Assembly (NCBI GenBank): GCA_015680685.1
Contig: MNCI01014593.1
Span: 83,280-147,279, forward strand
Origin: Gnetum montanum
Lineage: Eukaryota > Streptophyta > Gnetopsida > Gnetales > Gnetaceae
Reading direction: 5' to 3'
Length of the DNA stretch: 64,000 nucleotides
Position 1 is the stretch's first letter. Each line of letters begins with the position of its first letter. Both the position numbers and the translations under genes were made by a program. This document shows, one piece after another, positions 58,801 to 64,000 of this stretch. The notes beneath the pieces were generated by a model. It had not been told where the DNA came from, ran no database searches, and saw nothing but the letters and a program-made list of their open reading frames with translations.

Positions 58801-61800
58801 CCAGATGGTCATGTTCACACATTCCGTGATCGACTGGATCAAAGCAGGTTCTCTTCCCCGAAAATTGACAGATCTGAGAAGCCCCCTAATCTATCTTTAG
58901 GTGGCTAGGAATGAGCCGTGCAAAGCTCTTCTGGGCTTAGGGTCAAGGGTTAATTTAATCTCTCATGACATGTACAAGAACTGGAACCTGCCCCCGCTAA
59001 AGAAGAGAAACATCCGGCTTGAGTTAGCAGATCAATCCATCACCGTTCCTTTGGGTTTGGTGGAGGACATTGTGATCACCGTTTGTGGTGGTCCTACCTT
59101 GCTGACTTCCTGGTCATCTGCATGGAAAACTATAAGGGAAACTTCCCAATCATCATGGGAAAAGCCTGGATAAGCACGGTGGATGCACGATTAGGACTGT
59201 GAGATCTGTCCCTGGAAATTTCAAAGGAAAATCCTTCTGGGAAGATTGAGAAGAAAAGAGTTCCATGCATCATGTATAGTGACTCAGGGTGCAACTGTGT
59301 GCAGCAGTTATGGTTCGCTAAGCAGACATCCATTCAAGCATGCAGTCGGTGTACTAAGGAATCTCCAATTCAACAGAGCCTATACACAGCAGCCACTAAC
59401 TAAGAAGGCATCTAGTGGCTGACAGTTGATCCTGCTAGTAGCACAATATGCATGGAACCGTCTGAAGGGCTAGTGTGAGCCTATATTGACAGCATGGATT
59501 TGATGGAGGAGATTCATCAACAAATCTCCATCGTTGATGACTTTGATGACTGGGGAAAGTTAAAGATCCCTGAGAGCTTCAAGCAAGAGCCCCTTGAACT
59601 AAAATCCCTACCAGCTCACTTAGAGTATGCATTCTTGAAAAATGGCAAGTCGGTAATTATCAATGCTACCCTTGCTTCAGAACAGAAACAAAAGTTGCTG
59701 GTGATGGTAAACAAATGGGTTGCTGCATTCGTGTGGTTCTATCCTAGGCTGACTGGCATTGATCCTAGGATCTGCTAGCGTCAGGTCTACCTTGACCCTT
59801 CCATGAAGCCACGGCAATAGCCACAAACACGATTGAATCCCAAGTTGAAGCAAGTAGTAAAGGATGAAATTGAACAACTGCTTAAGGTGGGATTCATTTA
59901 TTCTATCGCTGATAGCGAGTGGGTTAGCCCCCTTGTTATCGAACCCAAGAAAGGTGGCAAGTGGAGGGTCTGTATTGATTTCTGGTTGCTCAATATGGAA
60001 ACTTTCAAGGACCACTTCCTGCTCCCATTTATGGACTAGGTGTTGGACACAATCGCAGGACACCAATATTACAGCTTTTTGGATGGTTATAGTGGTTATA
60101 ACTAGATCCAAATCACACTAGAGGACTAGGCCACGACTACTTTTACGAGTCCATGGGGGAATTTTGCATATAAGAAGATGCCCTTTGGCCTGTGCAACAT
60201 GCCTGTGACGTTCCAACACCTTGTCTTGAGCATTTTTAGCAACAAATTGGCAATGGTGTAGAAGTCTTCATGGATGACTTCTCCACCTATGGTGCCATGT
60301 TTGAGCAAGCCTTGGACCACGTAGAGCAAGTTTTAAAGAGGTGTGTAGACACCAATCTATGGCTCAATTGGCAAAAGAGCCATCTGATGGTCCAAGAGGG
60401 CATAGTATTGGGGCATCTCATTTCATCAACAGGGATCAGCGTAGACCCTGAAAAGATTAGGGTCATCCAAGGAATTACTCGCCAACCAAGTACTGTCAAA
60501 GATGTGTGATCATTCCTTGGCTACACTGGTTACTACTGGCGCTTCATTGAACAATTCTCGAAGATAGCCCGACCGTTGGTAGAGCTTACAAAGAAGGATG
60601 CTCCGTTCATTTGGACCAAGGAATGCGAGTTTGCATTCTAAAAGCTAAAGTAGAAACTCGTAGAAGCTCCAATTCTACAGGCACTTGATTGGTCCAGACC
60701 ATTCCACATTATGACGGATGCCTCTAGCTATGCTTTGGGAGCCGTGCTTGCATAGTGTGACAATCAAAAACGTCCATATTATATCCATTGTGCAAGTCGT
60801 AGCATTGTGGGTGCATAACTGAACTATACCACCACCGAAAAGGAGTTGATGGTAGTGGTGTTCGCATTGGATAAATTCCGGCACTATGTGCTTAGATACA
60901 AGGTGTTTGTGCACACAGGCCACAGTGCTATCCAGTTCTTAATGAACAAACCAACAGTGAGCCCCTGCATAATCCGGTGGCTGGTGATTCTTCAGGAGTT
61001 CGATCTGACCATGGTAGACAAAAAGGGATATGAGAATGTGGTCGCTGACCACTTGTCTCGATTATGATGGGATAACCCAGAAGAGGAGGAGCCTTTATCC
61101 GACCAGTTTCCAAATGAACTCCTCTTCACAGGCACCGTTGATCCTCAAGAACCCAAGGAATCTCCTTGGTTCAACCGCATCCTTACCTACCTTACAACAC
61201 AGGAGCTACCAAAAGAATGGAACCATTAGAAGAAAAAAAAGTTTCTTCATAAGGGTAAGCATTTCGTGAAAATCAATGACCACCTATACAAGGTGTGCAC
61301 AGAACACTTGGTCCGATGGTGTGTCCCTGATGCTGATACACTATGCATCCTCCAAGATGCTCATGAGGGCCCTTGTGGNGAGCCCTTTGACATTTGGGGT
61401 ATCGACTTCATGGGGCCCATCACCCCCTTATCAAATGGAAAGGCATATATCATCATGGCGGTGGACTATTGTATAAAGTGGGCAGAAGCAGCAACCATCA
61501 TTAACTATTCTTCCAACACCGCTGCACGATTTGTTCAACAACAAATCATTACCAGGTTTGGAGTGCCTTGTGCACTCATTTCTGATAATGGGACACACTT
61601 CATGGGGGTTACTTTTCAAAAACTCATGCAACTCTTAGGGGTAACACACAAATTTACAACACCTTATCCCCCCCAAGCCAATGGGCAGGCCAAAGTCACA
61701 AATAGGGAAATTACCAAGATCCTTACACAAACAATTAGTAAATACAGGAGGGATTGGAGTACCAAGATTAATGATGCCCTATGGGCCTATCGCTCCACCT

Positions 61801-62055
61801 GGAAACTTCCTATAGGGTACTCTCCCTATGAGTTAGTGTATGGTAAGTTGCCAACACTTCCAATCAGAACTCCGAACACTATCCACTGCCTGTGACCTCG
61901 GTCTTGACCTACCACTAGCACAACGAGAATGATTAATCAACTTAAGTGTGCTAGATGAGAACCAATTAGTAGCCTTATTTTCCAACAAAACCCATAAGGC
62001 CTATAACAAGAAAAGACATGATCTTAGGATTCGGAAGGTCACTTTTCGATGTGGA
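58801..62055 (+). pseudogene. E4 pol: protease, RT, RNase H, integrase
   Basis: Protease near 58915: CKALLGLGSRVNLIS (family DLGS; catalytic Asp is Gly), LADQSITVPLGLVED; frameshift near 59090. Linker LPAHLEYAFLKNGKSVII at 59611. RT from 59833: LNPKLKQVVKDEIEQLL, KWRVCIDFWLLN, YYSFLDGYSGYN, FMDDFSTYG at 60267 after a frameshift near 60250. RNase H: HIMTDASSYALGAVLA at 60705, TEKELMVVVFALDKFRHYVL, ending VVADHLSRL at 61067. Integrase: DAHEGPCG, then a single N at 61379 where the zinc finger is missing, then [11 protein letters not shown] (61389), LISDNGTHF (about 61575), and GQAKVTNREI (about 61686), where the expected catalytic Glu is Lys. The C-terminus breaks off near 62055. Many TAG codons stand at glutamine positions. 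Confidence 0.9.
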
Positions 62056-62920
62056 GACCCCTTGGTCGAATGCATGCACACACGCATGGGTCTTCGCATG
62101 GTGTGGTTCCCCTACAGAAAAGAAAAAAAAATGAATCGCGGTGGGAATTCAAAGCACACCCCTTAGATTGCCTCTCATGGGCTACATGTACTCGTTATGG
62201 GACTTCCTTGGTCCCCTCTAAATTTGTTTCATTTCACTTCCCTCTTCTCACGTTCCTTGGAGTGGTGGTTTTTTGTGGGGTCATTCTTATTTCCTTGGGG
62301 ATGGTTGGGACTTCGTCTATCATTGCGAGGTCACTGTTTGCGGATGGTTTTGGGTCTGCTCTCAGGAAAGGTTCTACCGGGTCACTTAACCACACTTGCA
62401 CACGGGGTTTCATGTGGTCGACACTCAGATTTTCCATTCTCTTCTCTCTGTTCTCACCTCACTACCCTTTTTATGTTTTGTGGGTTCGTTGTGTTTTTTG
62501 TTAGTCTCTCATGCCTTAGTGGGTTTCTTTTGGTTTGGGGTCTTTACTGGTCAACACCACTTATCGCTACCCGGGCCTATGGACCCTAGTGTTGAGGGTA
62601 TGCAGGGGCTATACAGCTGTTGCCTGCTTTGTGGAGGACCCACCTGCATATTCTTGGTTTTTCCTATTTAGTCTCCAACTTGTTGGATTTCTGGGTTGAT
62701 TGTTTTTTGTGTCCCATCGTTTGATTTCATCCGCGCTTGAGTCCTTTTTTGCTCTCATTCTCCAATTTTGTCTCTTTTTCACACTCCAATCCCTTCCTCT
62801 TGTCTTTAGCCATGATCGGGCCTTTTCTGCACTTCAAACGCCTTAATTTGGTTCTTCAAATTTTTCGTTTCAGGTGTTTTTTTGGGTTGGTCAACACTGG
62901 TCTTTGAGTGAATAGTGTTG
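62056..62920 (+). other. E4 post-pol spacer
   Basis: Untranslated spacer equivalent to 15421-16880 (reverse) in E2: GGGAATTCAAAGCACACCCC near 62142 and TCCTTGGTCCCCTCTAA near 62207. Small ORFs here have no similarity to known proteins and are not shared with E2. Confidence 0.55.
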
Positions 62921-62924
62921 CGTA

Positions 62925-63009
62925 TATGGGGCCTCGTATACACAGCCATTGCGTATACGTGGCCACGTATATGCGACCTTGTTGACACAACACCCAACCC
63001 CTATATATA
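62925..63009 (+). promoter_or_regulatory. Internal promoter-like module upstream of E4 ORF3
   Basis: A GC-rich block with GCGTATATGGGGCCTCGTAT, ACACAGCCATTGCGTATACG and TGGCCACGTATATGCGACC repeats, then TTGTTGACAC and the TATA box TATATATA at 63002-63009. It is organised like the U3 of these LTRs and has the same layout as the module upstream of E2 ORF3. The splice donor follows 152 bp after the TATA box. Confidence 0.55.
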
Positions 63010-63153
63010 CCCTGCTACACCTTGTATTTTTCATCATTTGGAGTCCAAATTAAGGAAAATTTTTGCCTTTTTTTTTGCCTAACCCTTCCCAATGCACTTA
63101 CATTCCATCGCGTGTCCGCATCAACTTGTCCTTGCCCTTTTCCGCATTCGGAG

Positions 63154-63370
63154 GTATGCACTTAGTCATGGGGGGGGGGGGGGGGGGCCCTTGTGTAATT
63201 AATTAATTAGTTGTTAATTACAAAACATTTGGCCCTAACTCCTAACTTAACACTCTGGGAGACTTAACGGTGTGCCTGTGCCATTAACATAACTTGGTCA
63301 AACTGAAAAGGTATATATAAATCATTTTAGGCTATAACTTGGTCTAATGGATGGTTATGTTTGTTTTTAG
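63154..63370 (+). other. Predicted 5'-leader intron of E4 ORF3
   Basis: Donor TCGGAG|GTATGC at 63154; acceptor TTTGTTTTTAG ending at 63370, adjacent to the ORF3 ATG; 217 nt. A PPT-like CTTAGTCATGGGG run expands to about 17 G at 63170-63187. Preceded by a pyrimidine-rich stretch typical of plant introns. Confidence 0.6.
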
Positions 63371-64000
63371 ATGGCATCCAAACCAAGGCACCTAAGGGAC
63401 GAAGGACCATCGCAACAAAGGGACAAGTGCCCACGTATGGGAAGGGGACATGGAATGCAATCACCAGAGTATGAGAAGGGTTCCCATGCAACTGGGTCCT
63501 TCCATGAACGACATGACATGGAATCTGTCCACTAGATTCCCGAAGAGGAGATTTCCAGTGTGCAATCGCTAGGGGATGAGATGCTTGGGATAGCACCACA
63601 GCTTGAGGTCACATTGACCCAAGCCTTCCTTGATGCTATCACGCCACGTGAGGTGCAACGGATGGTCCTCCAAGAGTTGAATTTTGGACCATTCCTCAAG
63701 CACGCTCCAGAAGATGTGCGATTTCAATTGCAGCACTCTTTGATGTGGCCAATCCAGATGTGGTAGAAATTCCTAAACAAGCCGATCTAGAGATGAAGGT
63801 GTAATGGATCCAACGGTGCTACGGGGTAGAGCGCAAGGAATTTTGCTTCTTGACCACGATGGAGAGAGTCTATTCAAAGATAGCGTCTTACCATCTGAAT
63901 CCAATGGTAAGATCGAGCAAAATCACTACCTTCTTTACTTGTGCGTGTGCTACCTTGAGTGGGAAATTTCCCATGAATCTTCCATAGCTATTGTTTTGGA
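63371..64000 (+). pseudogene. E4 ORF3, 5' part (runs off window)
   Basis: ATG at 63371: MASKPRHLRDEGPSQQRDK, continuing in one frame through a TAG near 63533 (CAG expected) to 63766, with LEVTLTQAFLDAITPREVQ and VLQELNFGPFLKHAPEDV. After a frame change near 63750 the alignment with E2 ORF3 resumes: IPKQADLEMKV, CYGVERKEF, YHLNPMVRSSKI, TCACATLSGKFPMNLP. It is the same unknown protein as E2 ORF3. Confidence 0.75.

Larger units (their letters stand above)
55427..64000 (+). mobile_element. E4: Athila-like element, 5' part, inserted in E3b
   Basis: Forward element with 5' LTR (55427-56327), tRNA-Asp primer site, gag, pol, spacer, internal promoter-like module and the start of ORF3; the remainder is beyond the window. 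It breaks E3b pol at 55426. The five bases preceding the LTR are ACTCT; the matching duplication cannot be checked here. Base composition is more GC-rich than E2 and E3, and coding similarity is better preserved, suggesting it is among the youngest insertions. Confidence 0.9.

Noticed and set aside
62049-62671. Overlapping 130-150 residue ORFs after E4 pol, rich in Phe/Leu/Ser, resembling membrane proteins
   Set aside because: The segment corresponds to the untranslated post-pol spacer in E2, E3a and E3b, which has no ORF there. The hydrophobic character comes from T-rich sequence.

Overview
The window looks like repeat-rich nuclear DNA of a seed plant, probably a gymnosperm (inference). The reasons are AT-rich intergenic DNA, one intron-containing plant lipid gene, and nested, heavily mutated Ty3/gypsy LTR elements of Athila-like type whose primer-binding sites match the 3' end of tRNA-Asp. 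No taxon marker fixes the species.

Layout. 1-1130: a GC-rich, frameshifted fragment of a ZNFX1-like helicase. 1545-2405: a lone LTR. 4718-24095: a complete reverse-strand Athila-like element (E2) carrying gag, PR-RT-RNaseH-IN and a large extra ORF (ORF3). E2 is interrupted at 8673-14863 by a forward, gag-only element (E1) with a perfect 5-bp target duplication. 24973: a Ty1/copia-type primer-binding site. 26333-27560: an LTR plus gag stub (E5). 28280-33470: three LINE fragments in two orientations, with a local duplication. 34800-39008: the only gene that looks intact, an eight-exon LPEAT1-type lysophospholipid acyltransferase. 40100-40690: a tandem array rich in the bZIP-type site TGACGTGGC. 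41655-42707: a reverse-strand SP-RING (PIAS/PIAL-like) SUMO-ligase locus with a SUMO-interacting motif and frame breaks. 43160-44100: another LINE fragment. 46993-55426: two reverse-strand Athila-like elements of a second subfamily (E3a, with E3b inserted in it). 55427-64000: a forward element (E4) inserted in E3b and running off the window.

The most interesting signal is shared by E2 and E4. Between integrase and ORF3 each has a GC-rich U3-like repeat block, a TATA box, a splice donor about 153 bp further on, a PPT-like G tract just inside the intron, and ORF3 starting close to or at the predicted splice acceptor. This suggests ORF3 is expressed from its own internal promoter as a spliced mRNA. 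ORF3 starts with a peptide conserved in E2, E3a and E4, continues with a conserved domain and a long coiled coil (about 945 codons in E2), and I do not recognise it. E3a and E3b keep the exon/intron remnant but have lost the TATA block and nearly all of ORF3.

Nearly all element ORFs are dead. Many of their stops are TAG where CAG (Gln) is expected, fitting deamination of methylated CHG cytosines. LPEAT1 has an uninterrupted 420-codon reading frame with consensus splice sites, so it is probably functional.
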